Below are positions 1 through 5,900 of a stretch of DNA of 5,900 nucleotides, piece by piece (the first letter of the stretch is position 1; the number at the start of each line of letters is the position of its first letter). This stretch comes from an uncultured Clostridia bacterium. Its GTDB lineage: Bacteria > Bacillota > Clostridia > Oscillospirales > Oscillospiraceae. The translations under genes and the position numbers were made by a program. Under the pieces are notes generated by a model. It had not been told where the DNA came from. It saw only the letters and a list, made by a program, of their open reading frames with translations, and made no database searches. The stretch lies in contig CALJDB010000019.1 in assembly GCA_938023775.1 (NCBI GenBank), forward strand, positions 1-5,900, in the 5' to 3' direction.

Positions 1-1160
1 AGGGCTCCCGGCTCTACGCCCTCACGAGGGACAACGCAAAGCCCGGTCTCTCCTTCGGTGGGAAATACCGTATCATCGACTTTCCGCTCTCCAACTGCGC
101 CAACTCCGGCATCGACACCGTCGGCGTCCTGACCCAGTATAAGCCCTTGCAGCTCAACAGCTACATCGGACCCGGCACGGCGTGGGACCTCGACAGCTCG
201 GAGGGCGGGACCTTCATCCTGCCGCCTTACCAGACCGCGGGGGACCGAGGCCAGTGGTTCCGCGGTACGGCGGACGCCATTTATCAGAATATGGACTTTG
301 TGGACAGTTTCGACCCGGAGTATGTCCTGATTCTCTCCGGCGACCATATCTACAAGATGGACTACGCGGACATGCTCGCCACCCATAAGCGAAACCGCGC
401 CGACTGCACCATCGCCGTGCTGCGCGTTCCGATGGCGGACGCGAGCCGCTTCGGGATCATGACGCTCGACGATACCGGCGCGATCTGCCGCTTTACGGAA
501 AAGCCGAAGCACCCGGACAGCGACCTTGCCAGCATGGGCATCTATATCTTCACATGGAAAACGCTGCGCCGCTACCTCGTCGCGGACGCGGCGGACCCGG
601 CGTCCGAAAACGACTTCGGCAAGAACATCATCCCGGAGATGCTCGCCGCCGGCGAGCGGCTGTTCCCCTATCATTTCGAGGGCTACTGGCGCGACGTCGG
701 CACCATCGGCAGCTTCTGGGATGCGAATATGGACCTGCTCTCGCCGAGCCTGCTGGACCTCTATGACCGCAGCTGGCCCATCCGCGCCAACTCCCCGCGC
801 TCCGTGCCGCAGTATGTCGGTCCGGAGGCGCAGATTGCCCACAGCATCGTCACCGAGGGCTGCGAGATCTACGGCAGGGTGGAAAACTCCGTGCTCTCCA
901 ACGGCGTGACCGTCGAGGCGGGGGCTTTAGTGCGTTACAGCATCCTGATGCCCGGCGTGACCGTGCGCGCGGGCGCAGCCGTGGAATACGCCATTCTGGG
1001 CGAGGGGGCGGAGATCGGCGAAAACGCCGCCGTCGGCTCCGCGCCGGACGGCAGCGAGGGCTGGAGCGTCGCGACCTGCGGTCCCGACTGCGCGATCCCC
1101 GCGGGAAAAACGGTTCCCGCGGGCAGCATGGTCTATACCGGAGAGGAGGCGCAGGCATGA
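1..1160 (+). CDS. glgC: Glucose-1-phosphate adenylyltransferase (ADP-glucose pyrophosphorylase), 5' end cut by window
   Basis: GlgC makes ADP-glucose and pyrophosphate from ATP and glucose-1-phosphate, the committed cytosolic step of glycogen synthesis. The frame is open from base 3 and encodes 385 residues. The fragment opens inside the nucleotide-binding loop ([15 protein letters not shown], then [15 protein letters not shown]), so only about 14 N-terminal residues of a ~400-residue enzyme are missing. In fragment numbering, [11 protein letters not shown] carries the expected metal Asp at residue 114 (bases 342-344). FTEKP (Glu from base 498) is the glucose-phosphate site, and [20 protein letters not shown] starts at base 681. 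The last ~120 residues form the hexapeptide-type left-handed beta-helix, ending in a typical AGSMV segment. An internal TTG at 147 is not the start, because conserved sequence runs upstream of it. The stop overlaps the glgD start (ATGA), so the two are probably co-translated. All catalytic motifs visible are intact. The identification is secure; the true start lies outside the window. Confidence 0.97.
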   Translation, partial: GSRLYALTRDNAKPGLSFGGKYRIIDFPLSNCANSGIDTVGVLTQYKPLQLNSYIGPGTAWDLDSSEGGTFILPPYQTAGDRGQWFRGTADAIYQNMDFVDSFDPEYVLILSGDHIYKMDYADMLATHKRNRADCTIAVLRVPMADASRFGIMTLDDTGAICRFTEKPKHPDSDLASMGIYIFTWKTLRRYLVADAADPASENDFGKNIIPEMLAAGERLFPYHFEGYWRDVGTIGSFWDANMDLLSPSLLDLYDRSWPIRANSPRSVPQYVGPEAQIAHSIVTEGCEIYGRVENSVLSNGVTVEAGALVRYSILMPGVTVRAGAAVEYAILGEGAEIGENAAVGSAPDGSEGWSVATCGPDCAIPAGKTVPAGSMVYTGEEAQA

Positions 1161-2266
1161 AAAACGTTTACGGCATCGTTTACGCTTACCACGCCTTTCC
1201 CGCCCTCGGCGAGCTCGGACGCGAGCGCACCGGCGCGTCGCTGCCCTTCTGCGGCCGCTACCGGCTCATCGACTTTGCGATGTCCGGGCTGATGAACGCC
1301 GGCGTTTTCAACGTGGGCGTCATCATGCAGCGCGGCTATCTCTCGCTGATGGAGCATCTCGGCGGCGGGCGGCCTTGGAACATGTCCCGCACGGACGGCG
1401 GGCTGCATCTTCTGCCGCCTTACGGTCTCTGGGACGCCGGAAAGGGCGTCTACGGCGGCTGCATGGAGGCGCTGGACGCCGTCAGCACCCATCTGCACGA
1501 GATCCGCGAGGAATATGTTCTCCTGACCCGCGGCGACCTCTGCGCCAACGTGGATATGCGCGCCGTGATCGAGACTCACCTCGCCTCCGGCGCGGACATT
1601 ACCGCCGTCTGCACGGAGCGGACGCTCCCCGGCGTCCACCACAGCTTCATCCTCGGAGCGGACGGCGGCGCCGCGGAGCTGCTCTGCCGCCAGAGCGAGG
1701 GCGAGGGTCTCAGCTCGCTGGAGACTTACGTTATGCGCCGCGAGAGGCTGCTTGAGATGGTCGAGTGGTGCCATGTCCACGGCAAGCTCCACTTCCACCG
1801 CGACGCGCTGCGCCGCGCGATGGACCAAGGCTGGCGCGTCGGCGTTTACCTCCACGACGGCTACGCGCGCCACATCACGAGCGTGCAGGATTTTTACGAG
1901 GCGAACATGGACATGCTCTGCGCGGAAAACCGCGCCCAGCTCTTCCCGGCGGACCGCCGCGTCGCCACCCGTGCCCGCAGCGACGTCAGCACCTATTACG
2001 GCGACGGCGCGCGTGTGCACTCCTCCCTTGTGGCGGACGGCTGCCGCATCGAGGGCGAGGTGGACGAGTGCGTCGTGTTCCCCGGCGTCCGCATCGGCGC
2101 GGGCAGCGCGCTGCGCCGCTGCGTCGTGCTCAACGACTGCGTCATCGGTGAGGGCAGCACCCTCCGCTGCGCCGTGGCGGACAAAAACGTCACTGTCTCG
2201 CAGGGGCTCTACCTCTCCGGAAACGAAAAGCTCCCGCTGGTGATCCCGAAGGGGAGCAAGATATAA
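1157..2266 (+). CDS. glgD: GlgD, probable regulatory subunit of ADP-glucose pyrophosphorylase
   Basis: This 369-residue protein is a paralogue of GlgC and, in Firmicutes, is known to partner it and raise its activity. The nucleotidyltransferase fold is recognisable: [21 protein letters not shown] at residues 29-49 matches the Glg[11 protein letters not shown] region, and [12 protein letters not shown] near 247-258 matches the GlgC linker. The beta-helix repeats ([20 protein letters not shown] and on) fill residues ~285-345. The GGxGxRL loop is replaced by [12 protein letters not shown] (residues 10-21), no EKP is present, and WRDVGT is replaced by ARHITS (237-242). One Asp remains at the metal position (RGD, D127). 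I infer little or no catalysis of its own. The ATG overlaps the glgC stop and has a strong Shine-Dalgarno GAGGAGG at 1143-1149 with a 7-base spacer. Length is usual for GlgD (about 370). Confidence 0.95.
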   Translation: MKNVYGIVYAYHAFPALGELGRERTGASLPFCGRYRLIDFAMSGLMNAGVFNVGVIMQRGYLSLMEHLGGGRPWNMSRTDGGLHLLPPYGLWDAGKGVYGGCMEALDAVSTHLHEIREEYVLLTRGDLCANVDMRAVIETHLASGADITAVCTERTLPGVHHSFILGADGGAAELLCRQSEGEGLSSLETYVMRRERLLEMVEWCHVHGKLHFHRDALRRAMDQGWRVGVYLHDGYARHITSVQDFYEANMDMLCAENRAQLFPADRRVATRARSDVSTYYGDGARVHSSLVADGCRIEGEVDECVVFPGVRIGAGSALRRCVVLNDCVIGEGSTLRCAVADKNVTVSQGLYLSGNEKLPLVIPKGSKI

Positions 2267-2304
2267 AAAAGCGAATGACCGCCCTGCCGAAAGGCAGGGC
2301 GGTC
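2265..2304 (-). terminator. Candidate terminator of the minus-strand operon
   Basis: A perfect 12-bp GC-rich stem (bases 2277-2288 with 2293-2304) closes a 4-base GAAA loop (TTTC on the minus strand). Read on the minus strand it is followed, after six bases (ATTCGC), by a run of six T (complement of A 2265-2270). The T run overlaps the glgD stop codon TAA at 2264-2266. On the plus strand no T run follows, so it is not a standard terminator for glgCD, although it may protect that transcript's 3' end. The 6-base gap between stem and T run is longer than ideal and lowers confidence. Confidence 0.5.
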
Positions 2305-2311
2305 GCAAAAT

Positions 2312-2509
2312 ATTGCCGCGAAGCGGCACCCTTTCAAGGCTCCCAAAGTGCAAGGGGAGCTGGCGCGCGAAGCGCGACTGAGGGGTTGTTACTAAGCTGC
2401 CGAAAACGTCAAGTTCGGCAATTCCGGAAGCTTACAACCCTCCAGTCAGCCTTCGGCTGACAGCCTCCCTTGCACAGGGAGGCCTTTAAATTGTGCGGCT
2501 GCGCCGCGT
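2312..2509. repeat. ~200-bp palindromic (inverted-repeat) intergenic element, MITE-like or structured repeat
   Basis: Two arms, about 2312-2391 and 2433-2509, are imperfect inverted copies. Read inward, each arm has the same order: a short GC hairpin; TTTNAAGGC; a CTCCC...GGGAG hairpin with GTGCAAGG in it (2340-2359 left; 2464-2480 right); CTG; a hairpin with a GAA loop; then ACTG, a purine-G run and GGTTGT. Visible stems are TGCCGC/GCGGCA (2314-2328), CGCGC/GCGCG (2364-2376), GTCAGCC/GGCTGAC (2445-2461) and GCGGC/GCCGC (2495-2507). The centre (2392-2432) is not shared and holds its own 7-bp hairpin TGCCGAA/TTCGGCA (2398-2420, 9-base loop). There is no transposase and no convincing target duplication. 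It resembles abundant palindromic repeats I recall from gut Clostridia; copy number cannot be tested here. Together with the flanking terminators it fills the whole 252-bp gene-free gap. Confidence 0.75.
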
Positions 2510-2520
2510 TGATTTTTTTT
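2495..2520 (+). terminator. Candidate rho-independent terminator of glgCD
   Basis: A GC stem GCGGC (2495-2499) / GCCGC (2503-2507) with a 3-base loop, extendable by two G-T wobble pairs, is followed by GTTGA and eight T (2513-2520). The T tract runs into the stop codon (TAA on the minus strand, 2519-2521) of the convergent ceramidase-like gene. The stem is short and also forms the outer right hairpin of the inverted-repeat element, so the element may supply this terminator. Confidence 0.5.
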
Positions 2521-3799
2521 ACTCCAATTCCCCCAAAAGCTCCGGAACGATCTTGTCGACCGCGGGGGCGAGCTTGCCGGGGAGGAGGAAGGAGTGGTCG
2601 TAGCCGAGCGCGCCGCGGGCGCAGGCGTCGTCGTCCAGGATGTAGTCGGCGTTGCTGAGGAAGGTCGCGTCATGGTTGACGCAGACGGTGACGGGGTAGG
2701 GGGAGAGGCACTGGATCTGGCGGGCGAAGGAGGTGTAGAGCTCACCGCTGAAGCCGAAGAACACCGCGTCGCCGAGCCGCAGCGCGTGGACGCGCAGGGC
2801 GTATTCCTCCCCGCGCCCCGGCACGCGGACCCAGCCGAGCGCGCTGCGCAGCGCGGGGCGCTCGCAGTCGAAGCGCAGCGCGTCCGCGAGCGGCAGCGTC
2901 GCCGCGGCGTAGCGTCCGAGCATGACCTGCATGACCTGCTCCTGTGCCTCCCGCGCCAGAATGCCGCTGCAAAGCCGCCCGTCCGCGGGATCGGGCCAGC
3001 TCAGCTCCGTCATCATCACGGGGTTCACGTCACCCGCCGCGCCGCTGGTCCAGAGCGCCACTGCGCCGGGGCTGCGCGCCTCCAGAAGCTGAGCAAAGCA
3101 GCCGCCGAGGTCCGGCGAAACGGCGAGGGCGCCGCCGGCGAGCGTGTTCGCGTGCAGCACCGTGTTGTGGACGGCGAAGTTCACGAGATAGGCGATCGGC
3201 GCGCCCGTCTCCGCGTCGGCAAAGCCGAAGATGTGCTGCCGGCGGTCGGCGTCCCCGGCGGGGTTGAAGCCGACGGCGCAGCCGTCCGCGTAGTCAAAGT
3301 TGCGATTCACGCCGAGCAGACAGTCCCCGGCGGCATAGCCGCAGCGCGCCGGGCGCAGCGCGGCGACGGCGCGGTCCGCCGCGGCGAACAGGGCGTCGTG
3401 GATGATGCGCTCATATTCGTCCGCCGCCGCGCGCTGGTCCGGGCTCTTTTTCGCCTTGGCGTTCGGACCGTCGTAGGGCCGCTCGTCCGTGAGCGGCGCG
3501 GAGTGGCAGTGGATCGCGGTGTAAAACACCGCGCGCTCCGGCAGATCAAAGCGCGCGCAGAGCTCCGGGAGCCAGGCGGCGGGGCAGGGCGCCTTGTCAA
3601 AGTCAAACGAGAGCCAGAGCAGCCGCTCGCCGCCGCTCTCGACCGCGAGCGCGCGGACAAAAAGCGCGTCCCGCACGCCGCCGAAGCGCTGGTTCATCAG
3701 TCCGTAAAGCCGCGGCAGAAGCGCCTCCGGCGGCGTGACGCACTCGCGCGCCGCCCCGCAGCGAAGCGCCCCGTCCGGGGCGGGTGTCCATTTTGGCAT
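2519..3799 (-). CDS. Neutral/alkaline ceramidase-like hydrolase family protein, cytoplasmic, substrate unknown
   Basis: The 426-residue product has the hallmarks of the neutral/alkaline ceramidase N-terminal domain family (PF04734-like): an early GAARECVTPPE (15-25), TAIHCHSAPLT (94-104), YLVNFAVHNTVLH (204-216), AVSPDLGG (226-233), TSGAAGDVNP (251-260), GFSGELYTSFAR (349-360) and LSNADYILDD (381-390). By comparison with remembered Pseudomonas ceramidase, H97, H211, E353 and perhaps Y386 would bind zinc. The nucleophile Ser of GDVSP is Asn259 here, as I recall for many uncharacterised relatives, so true ceramidase activity is doubtful. There is no signal peptide or membrane segment, and the ~650-residue length and C-terminal domain of classical secreted ceramidases are absent. 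Start ATG at 3799 has AAGGAG at 3813-3808, 8 bases upstream and overlapping the stop of the acetyltransferase gene. It is the last gene of the minus operon. The family is likely; the reaction (amide or ester hydrolysis) is an inference only. Confidence 0.8.
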   Translation of the reverse strand: MPKWTPAPDGALRCGAARECVTPPEALLPRLYGLMNQRFGGVRDALFVRALAVESGGERLLWLSFDFDKAPCPAAWLPELCARFDLPERAVFYTAIHCHSAPLTDERPYDGPNAKAKKSPDQRAAADEYERIIHDALFAAADRAVAALRPARCGYAAGDCLLGVNRNFDYADGCAVGFNPAGDADRRQHIFGFADAETGAPIAYLVNFAVHNTVLHANTLAGGALAVSPDLGGCFAQLLEARSPGAVALWTSGAAGDVNPVMMTELSWPDPADGRLCSGILAREAQEQVMQVMLGRYAAATLPLADALRFDCERPALRSALGWVRVPGRGEEYALRVHALRLGDAVFFGFSGELYTSFARQIQCLSPYPVTVCVNHDATFLSNADYILDDDACARGALGYDHSFLLPGKLAPAVDKIVPELLGELE

Positions 3800-3807
3800 G
3801 GGAAATT

Positions 3808-3813
3808 CTCCTT
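3808..3813 (-). promoter_or_regulatory. Ribosome binding site of the ceramidase-like gene
   Basis: AAGGAG on the minus strand, 8 bases before ATG 3799. It overlaps the TAA stop (3814-3812) of the upstream acetyltransferase gene, so ribosomes finishing that gene arrive at this site. It fixes the start of the ceramidase-like protein. Confidence 0.85.
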
Positions 3814-4288
3814 ATTTTTGATCTCGGTCTTTCAGCGCGAACATCGGTCCTTCCTCCCCCAATCCACAGGGTACAAATCCGCAGCGGGCGAGGGTCCGCT
3901 GACTTGCGACGTTGTCCGGCTCCGTCTGGGCGAGGACGCGCTTCACGCCCGGCTGGGCGAGCGCCCAGCGGCTCAGCGCGGCGGTGTACTCCGCGGCGTA
4001 GCCCCGGCGGCGGTGGGCGGGGAGCGTGGCGTAGCCGATCTCCACGCTGCCGTCCGCGTCCGGCGCGCCCTTGAAGCCGATGCCGCCGATCACCGTGCCG
4101 TCCGGCAGGGAGACGCGCCAGTCGCATGCCCACTCCGCCGTCTCCGGCTTATCGCGCATCAGCTCCAGCATCTCGCCGTAAGCCTTGCGGTCCTCCGGGT
4201 CGGGCTCCGCGTCGCGCAGGGCGCGCATTTCCTCCTCCGTCCGCGGACGGAGAACGAGCCGCGCGCTGCGCACTTCGAGCGCCCTCAT
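3812..4288 (-). CDS. GNAT-family N-acetyltransferase (RimJ/RimL-type)
   Basis: The 158-residue protein is a single GNAT domain, transferring an acetyl group from acetyl-CoA to an amine; the acceptor is unknown. It begins in RimJ/RimL style with LEVRSARLVLRPRTEEEMRAL (residues 4-24). VIGGIGFKG (67-74) and VEIGYATLPAHRRRGYAAE (82-100) form the central strands and the acetyl-CoA pyrophosphate loop, R93-R94-R95-G96-Y97-A98. DNVASQRTLARCGF (125-138) is the second conserved motif of this subfamily. The start at 4288 is chosen over an in-frame ATG at 4357. The former overlaps the pepT stop by four bases (ATGA), has GGAGGG 9 bases upstream, and begins right at the conserved domain, whereas the longer version adds 23 arginine-rich residues encoded inside pepT. 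Family is certain; protein alanine acetyltransferase (RimJ/RimL) and small-molecule acetylation are both possible. Confidence 0.92.
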   Translation of the reverse strand: MRALEVRSARLVLRPRTEEEMRALRDAEPDPEDRKAYGEMLELMRDKPETAEWACDWRVSLPDGTVIGGIGFKGAPDADGSVEIGYATLPAHRRRGYAAEYTAALSRWALAQPGVKRVLAQTEPDNVASQRTLARCGFVPCGLGEEGPMFALKDRDQK

Positions 4289-5499
4289 TCCGCAAAGCCC
4301 TCCGCGAGCGTCACGAGCACGCGCGCCATGGCGTCGAGGCTCTCTGCCGGGATCCACTCGCGGACGCTGTGGTAATTATATCCGCCGGTGGAGAGGTTGG
4401 GGCAGGGCAGCCCGTCCCAAGATAGGCGCGCGCCGTCCGTGCCGCCGCGGATGGGGACGCAGCGCGGCTCGATGCCATTTGCGCGGAACGCCGCCTCGGC
4501 GCGGTTGATGAGCTGCATGTGCGGCTCGATCTTCTCCTTCATATTGTAGTAAGTGTCGCGGATGTCCGCCTCGGCGGTGCCGGGACCGTATTTCGCGTTG
4601 ATCGCGTCCGCCGCGGCGCGGAGAAGCGCCTTGCGCTGCTCAAAGCGCGGGCGGTCGTGGTCGCGGATGATGTATTCGAGCACCGCCTCCGTGCAGCAGC
4701 CGCGCATATCGTGCAGATGGAAAAATCCCTCGTAGCCGCTCGTCTTCTCCGGCACCTCGTCCGCCGGGAGCAGGGCGTGGAGCTCCATTGCGACGGTCGC
4801 GGCGTTGACCATCACGTCCTTCGCGTCGCCGGGGTGGACGCCGACGCCATGGACCGTCACGACCGCGCCGGCGGCATTGAAGTTTTCATACTCGATCTCG
4901 CCGAGCGGACCGCCGTCCACGGTGTAGCCCCAGTCGCAGCCGAGCTCCGGCACGCTGAGCCCGTCCACGCCGCAGCCGATCTCCTCGTCCGTCGTGAACA
5001 CGATGCGCAGCTCGCCGTGCTTCGCGCCGGTTTCGACCAGCGCCTCCGCCGCCGCCATGATCTCTGCGACGCCCGCCTTGTCGTCCGCGCCGAGCAAGGT
5101 GGAGCCGTCCGTGACGATGAGCTCGTTGCCGACGTGCGCCTCCAACCCGCGGCAGAGCGCCGGGGTCAGGGAAACGCCAGAGCCGAGCGGCAGCTCGCCG
5201 CCCTCATAGCGCACGATACGGGGGCTTACGCCCTCGCCCGGCGCGTCCGGCGAGGTGTCCACATGCGCGATGAGCGCGATCTTCGGCGCGCCCTCGCAGC
5301 CGGGGGCGGCGGGCAGCGTCGCGATCACGTTGCCGCAGGAGTCCATGTGAACGTCCCGCATACCGAGCGCGGCGAGCTCCGACTCCAAAAGGCGTCCGAG
5401 GTCTTTCTGCCGCTCCGTGGAGGGCGAGGTCCTGCTGGACTCGTCCGACGTTGTCCAAACCTTGACATAGCGCAGAAAGCGCTGTTTTGCAGATTCCAT
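4285..5499 (-). CDS. pepT: Peptidase T (tripeptide aminopeptidase, M20B family)
   Basis: PepT is a cytosolic dizinc aminopeptidase that removes the N-terminal residue from tripeptides. The 404-residue product matches the family length (~405-410). The first metal motif is ALIAHVDTSPD with H79 and D81. LLGADDKAGVAEIM supplies the bridging Asp (D139). FTTDEEIG has the catalytic Glu E172 and metal ligand E173. YTVDGG gives D195, and TGGYNYHSVREW ends in ligand H377. The NFNAAGA and VHPGDAKDVMVNA segments (207-233) are typical of the PepT lid domain. The early TSDESS and PSTERQ segments are also PepT-like. The start at 5499 (MESAKQRFLRYVKV) is chosen over 5598: AAAAGGAG sits 10 bases upstream and the extra 33 residues of the longer form lie within the preceding gene. 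It follows the PH-like gene by 7 bp and overlaps the acetyltransferase by 4. No defect is visible. Confidence 0.97.
   Translation of the reverse strand: MESAKQRFLRYVKVWTTSDESSRTSPSTERQKDLGRLLESELAALGMRDVHMDSCGNVIATLPAAPGCEGAPKIALIAHVDTSPDAPGEGVSPRIVRYEGGELPLGSGVSLTPALCRGLEAHVGNELIVTDGSTLLGADDKAGVAEIMAAAEALVETGAKHGELRIVFTTDEEIGCGVDGLSVPELGCDWGYTVDGGPLGEIEYENFNAAGAVVTVHGVGVHPGDAKDVMVNAATVAMELHALLPADEVPEKTSGYEGFFHLHDMRGCCTEAVLEYIIRDHDRPRFEQRKALLRAAADAINAKYGPGTAEADIRDTYYNMKEKIEPHMQLINRAEAAFRANGIEPRCVPIRGGTDGARLSWDGLPCPNLSTGGYNYHSVREWIPAESLDAMARVLVTLAEGFAE
4298..4303 (-). promoter_or_regulatory. Ribosome binding site that sets the acetyltransferase start
   Basis: GGAGGG on the minus strand lies inside the last codons of pepT, 9 bases before ATG 4288. 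This supports the 158-residue form over the longer one beginning at 4357. Confidence 0.8.
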
Positions 5500-5506
5500 T
5501 TTGATA

Positions 5507-5900
5507 TTACTCCTTTTCCGCCGCCAGCGTGTCCAGATACTCCCGGAACGAGGAGGCAAATTCCGCCGTGGTGCGGTCGCTTTCGATGTTGAAGACATAG
5601 TGCGCCCCGTCCGCCGCCGTTACGACGACGCAGTCGGAGAGCTTCGCGAGCATGCAGAGCTGATACTCCCCGAAGGCGGCGTTTTCCCAAGTGCCCCAGT
5701 TATACTTGCGGCTGCTGCCGCCGGAGACGCAGAGGCCGGGGTCAAAATCCTCCGCGAGCGCGACGTCTGCGATGTCCGCGAAGGGTACGGAGAAGCTGTA
5801 TTCCTCCGGACCGCTGACGGTCAGCGTCTCGTTTTCGAGGGAAAAGTCATAGCCCTTCCCGCCGCCGAAGAGGGTGTAAGCGGTTACAACGACGAAAACG
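5507..5900 (-). CDS. Probable membrane-anchored bacterial PH-like domain protein, N-terminal part outside window
   Basis: The open frame enters from the window end (last complete codon 5899-5897) and stops at TAA 5509-5507, giving 130 C-terminal residues with no start in view. It begins with VFVVVTAYTLF, which looks like the end of a membrane helix. A beta-rich domain follows: strands around YDFSLENETLTVSG (17-30), EYSFSVPFADIADVAL (33-48), then RKYNWGTW (64-71), FGEYQLCMLAKLSDCVVVTAADGAHYVFNIES (77-108), and a final helix EFASSFREYLDTLAAEKE. The order strand pairs, G-x-Y, 'VVVT..DG.HYVFN' and C-terminal helix resembles bacterial PH domains (PF10882-like) found behind one or two membrane helices. 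That these act at the membrane is an inference; no ligand or enzymatic role is known to me. It reads into pepT with a 7-bp gap. The coding frame is supported by frame continuity and the downstream operon layout. Confidence 0.7.
   Translation of the reverse strand, partial: VFVVVTAYTLFGGGKGYDFSLENETLTVSGPEEYSFSVPFADIADVALAEDFDPGLCVSGGSSRKYNWGTWENAAFGEYQLCMLAKLSDCVVVTAADGAHYVFNIESDRTTAEFASSFREYLDTLAAEKE
5510..5517 (-). promoter_or_regulatory. Ribosome binding site that sets the pepT start
   Basis: AAAAGGAG on the minus strand, 10 bases before ATG 5499. It is embedded in the last codons of the upstream PH-like gene (it encodes the terminal Glu-Lys-Glu), pointing to translational coupling and ruling against the longer pepT start at 5598. 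Confidence 0.85.

Noticed and set aside
1133..2353. A 406-codon open frame on the minus strand opposite glgD
   Set aside because: A compositional shadow of glgD: Ala/Val/His/Arg-rich, no motifs, and it runs into the non-coding repeat.
2275..2460. A 61-codon open frame across the intergenic repeat
   Set aside because: It is made of hairpin sequences of the palindromic element and has no convincing ribosome binding site.
2332..2490. Target-site duplication flanking the inverted repeat
   Set aside because: Only weak T/A-rich similarity (TTTC on the left, TTTAAA on the right), which itself follows the inverted-repeat symmetry; no clear direct repeat could be defined.
2305..2518. CRISPR array or riboswitch in the intergenic gap
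   Set aside because: The repeats are inverted, not direct and regularly spaced, and the region lies downstream of both operons rather than in a 5' leader.
4289..4357. Longer N-terminus for the acetyltransferase
   Set aside because: The extra 23 residues are Arg-rich shadow sequence of pepT; the start at 4288 has a good ribosome binding site and an ATGA overlap.
2594..4375. A 593-codon open frame on the plus strand
   Set aside because: It lies wholly antisense to the ceramidase-like, acetyltransferase and pepT genes. GC-rich codon bias removes stops on the opposite strand, and its product is low-complexity Arg/Ala/Val/Gly with no recognisable motif.
4519..5592. A 357-codon open frame on the plus strand opposite pepT
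   Set aside because: An antisense shadow of a well-conserved gene, with no ribosome binding site or family motif.

Overview
The window looks like chromosomal DNA from a GC-rich Firmicute, most likely a gut-type clostridial lineage (Oscillospiraceae/Ruminococcaceae-like). This is inferred from three things: a paired glgC-glgD arrangement typical of Firmicutes, strong AAGGAG-type ribosome binding sites despite very high third-position GC, and a palindromic intergenic repeat of a kind I associate from memory with such genomes. No database search was possible.

Left part (1-2266, + strand): the end of a glycogen-synthesis operon. glgC (ADP-glucose pyrophosphorylase, lacking only its first ~14 codons) is followed by glgD with a 4-base ATGA overlap. 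GlgC keeps its substrate and metal motifs. GlgD keeps the fold but has lost the nucleotide-binding signature and the EKP and WRDVGT motifs, so it is probably a regulatory partner.

Middle (2267-2518): a convergent intergenic region of about 250 bp with no gene. It holds a 12-bp hairpin facing the minus-strand operon, a ~200-bp inverted-repeat element made of paired small hairpins, and a GC hairpin with a T8 tract facing the plus-strand operon. The T tract of each terminator runs into the stop codon of the opposing gene, so the two 3' ends would overlap as antisense across the whole repeat. The two arms of the repeat carry hairpins at equivalent places with different stem sequences but preserved pairing.

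Right part (2519-5900, minus strand, read right to left): a tightly packed operon of four genes. It consists of a partial membrane-anchored PH-like-domain protein cut by the window end, pepT (peptidase T), a RimJ/RimL-type GNAT acetyltransferase, and a cytoplasmic protein of the neutral ceramidase-like hydrolase family (PF04734-like). Gaps are 7 bp, a 4-base overlap and 12 bp, and each ribosome binding site lies in or against the end of the preceding gene, which suggests co-transcription and translational coupling. PepT points to intracellular peptide turnover; the substrates of the acetyltransferase and the ceramidase-like protein cannot be read from the sequence.

The most interesting features are the structured palindromic element between the two terminators and the ceramidase-like protein, which has metal-site motifs, no export signal, and an Asn where the family nucleophile Ser is expected.
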